Shown here: piece after piece, positions 9,741 through 20,877 of the stretch
Numbering within the stretch: position 1 is the stretch's first letter
How the letters are laid out: each line of letters begins with the position of its first letter
Origin: Rhizopus sp. PT2906
Lineage: Eukaryota > Mucoromycota > Mucoromycetes > Mucorales > Rhizopodaceae
Direction of reading: 5' to 3'
DNA length: 64,000 nucleotides
Assembly (NCBI GenBank): GCA_025529335.1
Contig: JAMYHX010000026.1
Location: 62,001 to 126,000, forward strand
The notes under the pieces: model-generated
Told to the model about the DNA's origin: nothing
The model's database searches: none
What the model saw: the letters and a program-made list of their open reading frames with translations, nothing else
Program-made: the position numbers and the translations under genes

Positions 9741-12734
9741 ATGTGTACTCCTTCTGTTGATAACCCAGAGAGGCAGGTATTGCCTACCAATGTCAAGCCC
9801 ACCCACTATGATTTGACCCTTCAGCCTAATCTGACCACTTTTGAATTCCACGGTGTCGTTAAAGTCAAGTAAGTTATTTATAAAAAAAAAAGTGTTTGTG
9901 ATATATGCCAAAGATTCATCTTTATTTCATAGCTTAAATGTTAATCAAGATACAACCAAGATTACGCTTAATACGCGTGATATCAAGATAAAGTTTGCTT
10001 TCTTGTCTACTGAAGGTCTTAAAACCGAGTCAAAGTAAGTGCCACCATATACTAGGAAAAAAAGACGTATATTGACCTTATATATCACAGACAAGCTGCT
10101 ATTGATATCTCCTATGATGAAAAGAAAGATTTGGCTTTCTTGACATTTCAAGATTCCGTCCCTGCTGGTTCAAAAGCCGTTCTGGAAATCCACTATGAAG
10201 GTGAACTGAATGATCAAATGGCCGGTTTCTACAGATCATCCTACAAGGATGCCGATGGAAACACTCGTTACTTGGCTACCACTCAATTTGAATCTACTGA
10301 TGCTCGTCGAGCCCTTCCCTGTTGGGATGAGCCTAGCTTGAAGGCTACCTTTGATGTTACCTTGATCGTGCCCTCTCATCTCGTCGCTCTTTCCAACATG
10401 GACGTAATCTCTGAAGAAGCCTTTGATGATAAAAACAGCTTGCACGGCAAAACTCAAGGTAAAGTAGAAGGCAAGACTGAAACTGGCAAGGTAGAAGGAA
10501 AAACCGAATCTACTACTCTTTCCTTGAAGCAAGTCAAATATGCCACCACTCCTCTTATGAGTACTTATCTCTTGGCTTTCTGTATTGGTCCTTTTGAATA
10601 CATTGAAGCATATACAAGTGGTGAACATAACGGTCGTCCCATCCGCTCTCGTGTTTACACCTTGCCCGGATCTGTTGAACAGGGTCGTCATGCATTGAAC
10701 GTCTGTACCCTTGCCCTCGAATACTTTGCCAAGGTGTTTGGTGAACCCTACCCATTATCCAAGGTGGACATGATTGCCATCCCTGATTTCGAAGCTGGTA
10801 AGTTGCCTTGTATGATGACTATATATGAAACGGTGTATTAAAAACAAAACAATAGGTGCCATGGAAAATTGGGGTTTAATCACCTACAGAACTGTTGCAT
10901 TGCTCTTTGATGAAAAATCATCTTCTATTTCTTTCAAAAAGAGCACTGCCTACACTGTCTGTCACGAATTAGCACATCAATGGTTCGGTAACTTGGTCAC
11001 CATGGAATGGTGGGATCACTTATGGTTGAACGAAGGTTTTGCCACCTGGGTTGGTTGGTTAGCCGTTGATGAGATCTTCCCTGAATGGGAAGTTTGGACT
11101 TCTTTTGTGAACAATGATATGCCCAGAGCTCTCAGTTTGGACGCTCTCCGTTCATCTCATCCCATTGAAGTCGCTGTCAACGATCCTGCTGAAATTCACC
11201 AAATCTTTGATGCCATTTCCTACTACAAAGGCGCTAGTGTCATTCGTATGCTGAGCTCTTGGTTGGGTAATGATACCTTCTTGGCTGGTGTCAGACGCTA
11301 CCTTCGCCGTCACAAGCTGGGTAATGCTTCCACTGGCGACTTGTGGGCTGCTTTGAGTGAAGAGGCTAATCAAGATGTATCTCAATTCATGACATTATGG
11401 ACCAAGCGCATTGGATATCCAGTTCTTACTGTCAAGGAGAAGGGCGAGGGTGTTATCAATGTTACTCAATCCCGCTACTTGTCTACCGGAGACTTAACCG
11501 AAGAAGAAGACACAACTGCTTGGTGGGTACCTCTTGGTGTCCTTGTTCCCGGCAAGGTTGAATCCTTTACCTTGACAGAAAAGTCTCAAGACTTCACTAT
11601 CCCATCTGATGGATTATTCAAGTTGAACGCTGGCCAAACCGGTGTTTACCGTGTCAATTACCCTATTGAAGTAATCCGCAAGTTAAGTGAAGAAGTCAAA
11701 AAGGGATCCAACGGACTTTTGGCAAACACAGCTGATCGCGTCGGCTTACTTTCTGATGCCGGTAACTTGTGCGTCAGTGGTCTGCAAAGCACTACTGCCT
11801 TCTTGGAACTCGCTCAAGCCTTTGTGAATGAAGAAAATTACTTGTAAGTAGCATGAGACATAATTCGATGTGTGTATTTATTTATGATATTTTTGATAGC
11901 GTCTGGTCACAATTAAGTAGCCATCTTTCCAAGATTCTTTCTGTCTGGAGCGAACAACCCAAAGAGATTAAAGACGGACTCAGGGCTCTTCGTCGTAGCT
12001 TGTTTGCCCCTGTAGCCCACAGACTTGGCTGGGAATTCCATGAGAAAGAGGATTACCTTAGCAGTGTCTTGCGTGTTCTTGCCATCACTAATGCTGGGCG
12101 CTCCAACGATGCCCAAACAGCTGAAGAGGCCAAGCGACGTTTCTGGCAATTTGTTGAGGGTAATACCGAAGTACTTCATCCAAACCTTCGCGCTCCTGTT
12201 TATGACATTGTCCTTTATACCGCCGAAAGCGAAGAAGAAGAAGAAAAGGTCTGGGAACATATCTTGAAAATTTACCGTGATGAATCCTTGCCTACTGACC
12301 AACGCTTGACCGCCTTGAGCGCACTTGGTAGTACCAAGCACAAGGGATTGATTCAAAGATATCTCGATATGAGTTTGGATGAAAAGGAAGTCAGAGGTCA
12401 AGATCAATTCTATGTCTTTGGTGCACTCTCTTCTAACCCTGAAGCTCGTGAAATCCTCTGGAACTTCTTCAAGCAAAACTATGACCTTCTCTATGCTAAG
12501 TTCTCTAAATCTCTCAGCTTATTCGGTTCTGCCGTTCGCTCTACTGTCAGCGGCTTCGTTTCTTATGAGCGTATTGCTGACGTCGAAGCCTTCTTTGCTG
12601 ACAAGGAAACAAAGGAATATGCTCGTTCACTGCAGCAAGCCTTGGAAACTGCTCGCGTGAATACTAAATGGATTGAAAGAGATCACCAGACTGTGGCCGA
12701 ATGGGTCCATGAAAATGCAAAGAACTTTGCTTAA
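9741..12734 (+). CDS. M1 family zinc aminopeptidase (puromycin-sensitive type)
   Basis: Exons 9741-9868, 9933-10034, 10091-10797, 10856-11843 and 11900-12734, giving 919 residues, the same class as yeast Aap1/Ape2 and animal PSA. The exopeptidase motif GAMENWG (residues 313-319) and the zinc site HELAH (349-353) with the third ligand Glu372 in WLNEGFATW are intact. A Tyr needed for transition-state binding is expected in YYKGASVIRM. An in-frame ATG at 9690 would add 17 mostly hydrophobic residues encoded by a T-rich leader; I prefer 9741, which gives a cytosolic enzyme. The domain I loop at about residues 195-216 has an unusual Lys/Glu/Gly tandem repeat encoded at 10446-10508. It trims N-terminal residues from peptides. 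Confidence 0.94.
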
Positions 12735-12843
12735 AACACTCTATTCTTGTACATAACTTTTCAATAACAATATAAAAAAAGATATAACCTTTTTTATACA
12801 TATGCACGTAAAGTGCTTGAAAAATTTATCTTTTTATTATTAT

Positions 12844-13872
12844 CTATTGAGCTGCGGCAGGCTGACGTTGAACACCAGCTTCACCAAATCGTGTGATCCA
12901 ATGCTTGACCAAGTTGTAAGCATTTGTAATGCCTGGAGGAATACGGGGGTCAGCATTAGGAGGGAGCAGTAACTTATCACACTTGACACGAAGCTCTGTA
13001 AATGCTTGACGAGTGTAGGAAGATAAATGGTAGCGGAAACGAAGGAATTGAGCAAACAAGAACAGAGGAACAAAGTTTAAGCTATAAAGTGTTACTCTTT
13101 TTAGACCATGCTGCCTTTGCTTCTCTCACTTTTTTTTACTTACCGGAATAATCCCAAAATCAAACGAGGAGCAATGATGGTTACTTCTGAATGAGCAACA
13201 AAACGCATAGCAGTGCTGTAATATTTGTCTGTCCAAGTCTTAATTCCCTGCTGAGCTTTAGCTTGCCAAGTAGCCGGGGCATCTCCATTGGTTCTTGCCG
13301 CGGTGGGAAATACATTGGGAATGATATTGTTACGAACGTATCCAAGAGCATGAAAGGCAGAAAATGTAAAGAAAGGAACCAATGTGACTATAAAAGAACA
13401 AGCTTTTAGCGATGGTTGTCATAGTGTTTTCTTTATTCTTACCAGAAATAGGGTTGCTCATAAACCAGTACAATGCAAGAATAAAGTATTGTGCATTTTC
13501 ATCCATGACTAATTTTCGCATATATTCTCCACTTGGTTGAGGTGTCTTTAACATAGAGTTAATCCTATCTCGATCTCATCCTTGTGTGAAAAATGACAAC
13601 TTACCCCATGAGACTTGTAGATGACTACACCATAAGACAGTACAGCACCAAAGAAAGCGTATTTATAAAAGAAAGGTTTGGAGTTGAAGGTGAGCACAGA
13701 AAAGGCGTATAATGCAGTGCCCAGAATGGTTGAAACATGACCAAAGAACCAAGCAAATTGAAGTGTCTAATGTGGATCAACATTCTACCCGTATGTACAC
13801 ATTTTATTGTATACTTGCCTTCATAAGTGCCAATATACGCACTTGCAAGGGAGCTGAAGGAGGTGGTGCCAT
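12844..13872 (-). CDS. Pom33/TMEM33-family transmembrane protein
   Basis: Five exons on the minus strand: 13819-13872, 13605-13766, 13443-13545, 13144-13387 and 12844-13081, giving 266 residues. Several hydrophobic helices are seen. WFFGHVSTILGTALYAF, then VMDENAQYFILALYWFMSNPIS and PFFTFSAFHALGYVRNNIIP, match the layout of the TMEM33/Pom33/Tts1 family, ER and nuclear-envelope proteins that shape tubules and help place nuclear pores. The first intron (13767-13818) begins with GC, in a perfect AAG|GCAAGT context, and no GT alternative keeps frame. The gene is convergent with the aminopeptidase gene, with 109 bases between the stop codons. The family call rests on remembered pattern, so it is good but not certain. 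Confidence 0.82.
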
Positions 13873-14649
13873 AGTCTTTTAAAAATAAAAATATAAAAAA
13901 GAAAAAGAAACCAAACAACGCGCAAGAAGTGTAAATGACATGAACACCGATGTTACACAAATCTGAGTTTAGAGAAGGTGGAAGAAAGAATGAGCAATGA
14001 TGATGGAATATATGCTCAGATAAGCCCACAATTCAGACCAGCAAGATGGAACTGCCTTTATGTGTAGTGAATTCATTTATCAAAGCGATTATTATATCAA
14101 TGGATGAAAGCAACATAGGCTAATTGTATATATAAAGTTGCCGAGATACGGCATTTACAATTACCGGACCGAAAGAGAGGAGCGGTCAATTTTTTTTTTT
14201 TTGCCCTTTTGTTAGGTTAAACAAAGGAAAAACGCTACGTAAACTAAACATTGAGAAAGAGCGTTGATAGCTGGCACGAACCAATGAAATGTCAAAAAAC
14301 GCTGGTCGGGAAATTCTGATGTTTGCACAAGCTGTCAGATAAAGAGAGAGAAAGAGATCAGATAAAGAAATAGTAAAATGACGCATCTTGTCTTTTTATG
14401 CAAAAGATAATCGATGTCAAGAGACTATTTTTAAGAAAAAGCAAATGTTTAATTTCTCTAGTCTAAGCATAAAATATAATCTTTATTAAGTAAAAAAGCA
14501 TAATAATAAATAATAAAAGAAAAAATACATATAAAAAAGTTAAATAGCAAGCATAAAGTGGGGAGCATAAAGGCTGTTAAATAATTTAAAAAACAAAAAA
14601 AAAAAGAAATAAAAAGAAAAGGGCATATGAAGAAAAACTAATGGTTGAA
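13873..14649. other. intergenic, A/T-rich
   Basis: Between two minus-strand genes: promoter of the Pom33-like gene, then the 3' flank of the zinc-finger gene. Long A/T homopolymer runs near 14190 and 14585. An open frame overlapping 13625-14029 is a shadow of the Pom33-like exons and intron. Confidence 0.6.
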
Positions 14650-15532
14650 TCAAGACACATTGTAATATTGCACTCGAGTTCTTTGGTGAATGAATGATGA
14701 TTGATAAGTAACAGTTGGGCTACTGAAAGAGTCATAGTCCAGAATACGGTATGTATATGTGTTTTTTGATGACTTTTGAGGTAATTCAATCATTGGGTGA
14801 AAGGAGCGATTGGCTGTGAACGCACTTAATGGCTGTTGCTGCATACTAAAGTAATCGGATGGTGCAGTTACTGGAGAATCAAGTTCTGACTCAGAGCTGC
14901 TGGTGGGTGATTCAACTGGAGTTTGAGAGAGTGGATCGGACGTATCATTCGAGGCAGTGATCGACAAAGATTTAGGTTGAACTCTATTCAATTCTTTCAA
15001 ACTAAAAATATAATCAGTCAAAACGTTTTCCCCTACTTCTTTCCTTCTTACTTGTAAGATTTCCATTTCGGATCATGACAGCGCTGATGTCTGGATAAAG
15101 TTGTTTTACGAGTAAAGGATTTGCCACATCCAGGATGAAGACAAGCATAAGGGCGTTTACCAGTGTGAGTACGACGGTGTCTGGCTAATGAAGATGACTA
15201 TGACAAATAAAGAAAAGGTTATAAATTAAAAATTATTAAATTTGAAAATTTTTATAATCTACATCACTAAATGCCTTGCCACAAAGAGCGTATCCACAGA
15301 CATGAGGCCTTTCACCAGTATGAGTTCGATAATGTACTGTCAGGGCTGATCTTTGAATAAACTGCTTTCCACATGATGGCCACTCACAGTGATAAGGTCT
15401 CTCTCCAGTATGAATCCTCATATGCCTTGAAAGATCTGACTTTCGTGAGAACTTTTTCCTGCAGTCTTGCCAAGCGCAAGCAAAGGGTTTTGTAGTGTTT
15501 TCAGATTCGTTTAATAAATTTCGGATATCCAT
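14650..15532 (-). CDS. four-finger C2H2 zinc-finger protein
   Basis: Exons (minus) 15263-15532, 15052-15197 and 14650-15001, giving 255 residues. Four tandem C2H2 fingers lie in residues about 17-135, each with a C-x4-C spacing and TGERP- or TGKRP-type linkers: CAWQDCRKKFSRKSDLSRH, CEWPSCGKQFIQRSALTVH, CGYALCGKAFSDSSSLARH and CLHPGCGKSFTRKTTLSRH. The C-terminal 115 residues are Ser/Thr/Pro-rich and probably disordered, as in activation domains. It is almost surely a sequence-specific DNA-binding protein; targets are unknown. The third finger is interrupted by an intron between Asp and Ser. I do not recognise a named orthologue. Confidence 0.88.
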
Positions 15533-17829
15533 AATATATAAAGTAGGGTATAAAAAAGAGGTTCAGACTTATTCCAACAGTAACTGTCAGTCGAATAGGT
15601 TGAATATCTTTTTTTTTTGTTGTTGTTTATAGCTTATATAGAATATAAAGAACGTAAACTATATATATAAATATATAATAAGATATTAATATTGATAATT
15701 AAAAAAGAGGTAGAAAATAAAGAGGGAGGTTTAAGGTAGGAATAGTAGAAAGGGGAAAGAAAGCAAAAAAAACAAGTTTATTTCATTTATAATCCTGGAA
15801 GGAATGGCACCAATAACGGGTTTAGATTACCACAGAGTCATTTTTTGTAGTACAAGTCTTTTAAGATGACACGACATATAATACTTTTTCATTATTTATT
15901 CATTAATTAGCCCTTTTTTTTTTATTAATATCCTTAGTTGCTATCCTTGTTGTCATGGTATTCCGCTTTAGTTATTTACATACATTTAAAGTATAAAGAA
16001 ATTATACAATGCGTGCATCCTAGCAACTGATTTATTCAACAATTTAAGTTTGCCACGTTGTAAAAATACATTACCATTGTTACATTTTTGTGACATGTCT
16101 AAATGTTTCTTTATATACTCAGCACTTTTTTGTAATTTTGTCTTGGTTTATATTCCCTCGACCTTGGACACACAAGTACTAAATGACATTGTGCGACAAG
16201 TTATTTTAGAAATACTTAAAGGAGTCTACTTTAAACAATAAACAATCGTTTTTCTGTTCTGTCACTTGTATCATTTCTCATTGGCTGGAAGATCTTTACC
16301 TTTTACGTGGCTGCATCCCTTTTTTCTCCCCCTTTTTCATATTACTAAAGCACTGTGTATCCACGCCATCAGTACATGACGCCCTTTCTTTTTTTTTTTT
16401 TTCTCTTCAACAAGTTTATTAATAGTTATCATAAGCCTGTTGAGTTTTTTATTCATTGAAAATACAGGCACTCTTATATTAATATATGCACCCTCATAAA
16501 TTGTTAAAATAGCTGTTACTGACGCCACTTTGAGTCACCATACTTTTTAATCGTCTCACTTGAACGCAATCTTACTTTCAACGTATGGCGCAAAAGTTGA
16601 GGGCGTAAAGATTATCATAATGAAATGAATATGCAGGTTCCCCAATTCAAGTTTCAAGCTTGAATGTTTATGGCCATTGTGCATAAGAAGAAAGAAAAAA
16701 AAGGGGGTAAGGGTTTATTGAAGGAGCGGGTCTGTCGTCAAGGAAATAACCGACCTAATTTGTTATGCTACACAAATAGACACGCGCGCGCCAAATGTAA
16801 GACAATAATCAAGGTTCATCACTTCATACATTTAAATATCCGATTGGCCTGCAGCGGAGTATCGTTATCTGACCGCCTAAAAAGAATAATCACGTTACTC
16901 GTCAAATAAAGAGTTTCCGAATTACAGTGGAGGTAAGAGCTATCATAGGCTATGAACATTAAATCCAATTGATATGATTCAATTACGAACATACTTTAAC
17001 GTATATGCTTCTCTATGTTTAATAAATAACCAATTTAGTCATTGAATTAGCTTCTTTTTCTCCTTCCTTAATTGATTAATGTAACCTAAAATGAGATGCT
17101 TGAATTTCTTTAAATCTAAGATCATGGATTTTTACTAATTGCATTTCGAAAAAAAGAAATGCACGCACAAAGTTGAGCATCAGCCAAGAAATTAGATTAG
17201 AATACACATGTATCGTATTCTCACTCCTTGTTCATTGTTTATCTCTTTACGACGTGGTTTTACTATAAAATGCATTCAGTGATATATACTTGCTATTTGC
17301 AGTCATGATTTACAATATGCATAAAAACCATGTCATCAATACTTAATCAAACCAACCATAGTTTGAACCTGTTGCAGATTTGAAGAACTTGGTCATTTTA
17401 TAACATAATGGAACAACAACATTTCTACAATTTACGTTCATTGAAGAAATTACCCTTAAGAGGTATCCTACCTAAAGCAGATGGCAACGTGTAACAATGA
17501 AATTTATTGTATCTAAAATATATATAATTAACGCGTTTAATAAATCATGCTTCACTCTACTCTTTATTTGTCCATCATGCATCAAATGACAACATTTTAA
17601 ATAAGCAGCCATTGACTCTCTACTATAAAACTCTCCTTTTTGTCTTACTCTTTCTTTCTATTTTGCCTGTTATCGACTTACTCATCTTTTATAAAGCCAA
17701 CAATACAAGAATTTAAAATCCAATAGAAAACATATGGTTCAATATTGAAGCGTCGCTTAAGGAACGCCATTCTACTTCCTCTTCTAATGTTCCAAAGTCA
17801 AACTATGGTCTTTCACAGGAGGAGAAGTA
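15533..17829. other. gene-poor AT-rich region
   Basis: About 2.3 kb with no supported gene. It begins with the promoter of the zinc-finger gene (T runs near 15610, then TA-rich sequence at 15655-15685). Short open frames such as 16664-16909 look random and low-complexity. No RNA gene recognised. Confidence 0.55.
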
Positions 17830-18510
17830 AAGGATGGTTGTCAAATACGATGGTATTCAAGAAAAAGACAGGTGGCGTTTGTCGACCAACACCATAGTAG
17901 AATATAGAATGAAAACACCCGATGAAGATTTCTTTTGAGCATCCAGTGCATTCGAATGATACTGGATTCGGATGACGCAGTCTGGAAAAAGTATTTTACA
18001 GCTGATACGACGCAAATTTCTTAGGTAAGCTCCCATAGGAATTACAAGAGTACATCAACTCATACGATAATGAGTCGACAATAGGAAGCGAGCTCTGCGA
18101 ATGTGCAAAAAATCAAAAGCACATTTCCTTATCTGATAGCAGTTTCTGAAATCTTTAGCAACCGTAATCAACTAAATTTTGAAGATTACTCCGTAGCCAA
18201 CTTCTTACATGAATTGTGGCCATTTGTATACAAGCTTTTCAGAGATGGCTGCATTTAAGGAAAGTTTGGTGAATGTGACAGTGTTGCAGTATCGCTTGGA
18301 AGAAATGTCAATCGATTTCTTGTTCAAAGTCGGCAACAAAGAACTGAAATTGTATAGAGTTAGAAAGTATACTGTTACCGTTGCATACGATAAGTGTATG
18401 AGCAACTGGCCAAAGCTACCAAAGACGCTAAGAGATATACTTTGCAAGCTTGTTAAGCATATAGTCCCAATCAAATCGGTAATTTGTCAACCATTGGAAT
18501 TCGCATAATG
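17830..18510 (+). pseudogene. decayed copy of an unnamed multi-copy fungal family
   Basis: Coding-like text appears in pieces that shift frame. In order: DRWRLSTNTIVEYRMKTPDE near 17864, FEHPVHS near 17935, LDSDDAVWKKYFTAD at about 17957-18004, ELQEYINSYDNE near 18035, then NFEDYSVANFLHELWPFVYK near 18175-18235, DFLFKVGNKELKLY near 18310 and DKCMSNWPKLPKTLRDILCK near 18390-18450. No single frame joins them, and stops fall between. I recall a repetitive, lineage-specific hypothetical family in Mucorales with segments such as W-LS-G-V-ED and EHP-HSFIIDPDD-W, so this is read as an old broken member. The family name and function are unknown to me. Confidence 0.5.
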
Positions 18511-19576
18511 AGACTCAACATGGAAGTGCCAAGTATGGATATTCCTCGTAGGCGTTCAATAACAAGAATACTAAGAATGTTTGAATCCCATTCGTCTCTC
18601 AATAACATAAGTATGCCATTTTTGAAGTCATCTTGAAGGCAAAAGAAAGTCTTTTGAATTCTTAATAAAAACATGATATGATCTAATGCTTAAATTATAT
18701 GAAATAACAAGAAAATCACATGAAATTAACTGACGCATATCATATTCAACTCCACTCGTTTTTAGATCACATCTATTTTTATACAAATTAATGTATCTTC
18801 ATACGCTGACACGGGATAAGTTCTTATCATCTTTTTTAACCGATGACGGTCCGGTTTAAGGTTGCACATGTTTATCTGCCGATTGTCCGGAGAAGGACAA
18901 GGCGCCCAAAACAGCACAGTGGTTCCAAGAGGCAAAGTCGCAGCCAATTCAGACTCAAAAACACCTGTCGATGCTCAAAATCCTTGGCAGATTTCCTTTT
19001 TTGAAAAAGTATTTTTTCGTCTGTCATTCTAAAAAATTACCCGTAATAATAGCCTACAAAGACTCATCTGTAGCTCATAACATTTGGAGGACGGCTTATC
19101 CAATAAGATGAGATCAGGTTTATTTTCTTAATATAATAATTAACAAAATCATGGCATCAAGGCTTCAAAAGGCTATAAAAGAGAGAGGTGCACTTTTAGT
19201 TCAATATCAAATCTCTTTGAAACTACTGTAAGTCCTATCCTTATTGACGTGTTTGATGAGATAATCATTATAATAACTCGAGTATAATACAGTAGAATAT
19301 ACATTCTACTTTGTATTCCTCTATCGCATCTGATAAGATTAACTTATAATAATGACTATAGTAGCTACTAGTATAGCAATAGACAACAATATTCAGCTCT
19401 TCTTAATAAAGAATCTAATTCGTATGTTGTCAACTTAATAGTCTTTTTTAAATAACAAAACTGAATACAGCAAAAAGTGCTGAGAAATGTCATTTCAATG
19501 GTTTTATTTCGCATTCTTACAAATGCTAAGGTAAATGCCGAAAACAAAAAGCCCATGTAATGGCACTTTGTTACAA
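18511..19576. other. gene-poor region
   Basis: About 1 kb of AT-rich sequence between two relics. No supported gene or RNA. It may include further unrecognisable remains of the neighbouring pseudogenes. Confidence 0.5.
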
Positions 19577-20330
19577 TTAAGTCATAAGAATTATTATCGC
19601 TCTGATCGATTGAACACCGTATACCTTCGTTTGTAAAAATGTTTGAAAACTTAAATCTAAATGGATATCAGCGATCCCCTTGAGCATGCTGAGCATATTG
19701 TGGATTTGTTTCACGTTATCATCAATCGTCTTGGGTATTATTTCCTTACGCTGTCCCGAGGAGCCTTCCATGACCAACCGCTCAATGCCGGCCAAATTGT
19801 ATCCAAGGCCATCGACGAACCATATTCTTCTTGTTTGCCAGTGCGTGGTGCCTCATTTCACACTCGCGCCAGTCAAATGAGAGCAAGCCAGTTTGGTTGG
19901 CAAATGTTTGGAATACAGGAACAACTCGGCGCACCCACCATGTTCTTTCGTAATCGTTTCCCATATGCGTCATTGCAGCTGAAGTTGATCCCAATGTTGT
20001 CTCAGTACAGTTATCCACAAAGCTGGTCAATGAAAAACAAATAATATTCCACAGTTTTTGTTCTTGATTGCTCAGTTCCGCAGGGGGCGTTTGTTGCCAC
20101 AGCCATTTGGGTAAAACATTCAACTCTTGATCCAATGCGGCCAAAAGAAATCTATGCGCATATTAGAACTTTTTGCAATTCTCCAATGTCGATTCCGGTA
20201 AACTCTTACTTTGAATGCATACAATTGGCTCAAGTGCGCTGACATGTGTTCAGGAACCTTGGGAGTGTTGGGCGCACTAAGATAATCCGTGTACGAAAAC
20301 GCATTAATCCTCTTCTTCATCATGCTCCAC
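19577..20330 (-). pseudogene. decayed copy of an unnamed multi-copy family
   Basis: Reading the minus strand from 20330 downward gives LSQLYAFKVRVYRNRHWRIA, then after a one-base frame change ELNVLPKWLWQQTP, NYERTWWVRRVVPVFQTFAN and LLSFDWRECE. After another frame change near 19810 it gives FVDGLGYNLAGIERLVMEGS, TIDDNVKQIHNMLSMLKGIA and FLQTKVYGVQSIRAIIILMT. The protein-like text continues across at least two frameshifts over about 700 bases, which marks a broken gene instead of chance open frames. The segment WWVRRVVPVF followed by ERLVMEGSSG resembles a repeated lineage-specific hypothetical family I associate with Mucorales. Domain and function unknown. Confidence 0.55.
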
Positions 20331-20460
20331 AAATTTTCGATTGGATTTAAATCCATTGACTGAGCTGGCCAAGGCATCTTGTTTATGCCCTTTGCCTCCT
20401 TCCTTCTAGTAATACTGGTTCATAGACCTGGTTTATGAAGTCGGCACTTGTCCTCATTCC
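20325..20460 (-). mobile_element. Tc1/IS630-type transposase relic
   Basis: On the minus strand the text KMPWPAQSMDLNPIENLWSMMKKRI (split here by position: MPWPAQS at about 20360-20377, DLNPIENLW just after) is the strongly conserved C-terminal part of DDE_3 transposases of the Tc1/mariner group, including the Asn-Pro-Ile-Glu-Asn motif that carries a catalytic acidic residue. Just upstream, in another frame, DFINQVYEPVLLEG fits the preceding region. No complete transposase or terminal inverted repeat is visible. It is a dead fragment lying against the upstream side of the 19577-20330 pseudogene and close to a short inverted-repeat element. Confidence 0.6.
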
Positions 20461-20471
20461 AAAAGTATTTT

Positions 20472-20877
20472 GGAAATACTATATGCATCAGAAAATGTAC
20501 TAGAAATTAGACTAATACTACAGGCACTACCTCTACTTATTACCTATGATGTAATCAAACAAAGCTTTTCAATGTGTAGCGTCAAGATAAACATGGGTTT
20601 ATAAAATTGCCGACTTGGTTTGTTTATCTTTTCAAGAAGAAGTGATAAAAAAGAAATGTTGTCATTTCTTTATTTTATGTTGTCAGTTTATCAACAAAGA
20701 AATAAGATCATTCGCGTGTAATTATGATAAATTCACATTTTATATCAGAGAGAGTGAACTGGACAACCTTAGATTAGGCAGAGCTTTGGTAATGTGAAGT
20801 TGTAAAATGATATCACATGTAGTGCCCGTAGTATTGGCTTATTTTCTGGTGCATTTTCTGGTGCATGTAGTGTTCAC
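20472..20877 (+). mobile_element. short inverted-repeat (MITE-like) element, copy A
   Basis: The right end, reading TGCATGTAGTGTTCACC to 20877, matches the ends of copies B and C. Inside, CTAATACTACAGGCAC near 20515 and TCAACAAAGAAATAAG near 20690 match the same places in copy C, in the same order. The interior has no lasting open frame, so it is non-autonomous. The left end is the most diverged, so the start is approximate. A 13-base direct repeat (TTTTCTGGTGCAT, twice at about 20842-20866) is a local duplication peculiar to this copy. Confidence 0.5.

Noticed and set aside
10236..10691. Minus-strand open frame of 151 codons inside the aminopeptidase
   Set aside because: Shadow of exon 3 of the aminopeptidase gene.
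11913..12476. Minus-strand open frame of 187 codons inside the aminopeptidase
   Set aside because: Shadow of the confident aminopeptidase exon 5; no domain of its own.
13625..14029. Minus-strand open frame of 134 codons near the Pom33-like gene
   Set aside because: It crosses the Pom33-like exon 1, intron and exon 2 in the wrong frame; the spliced model gives a better protein.
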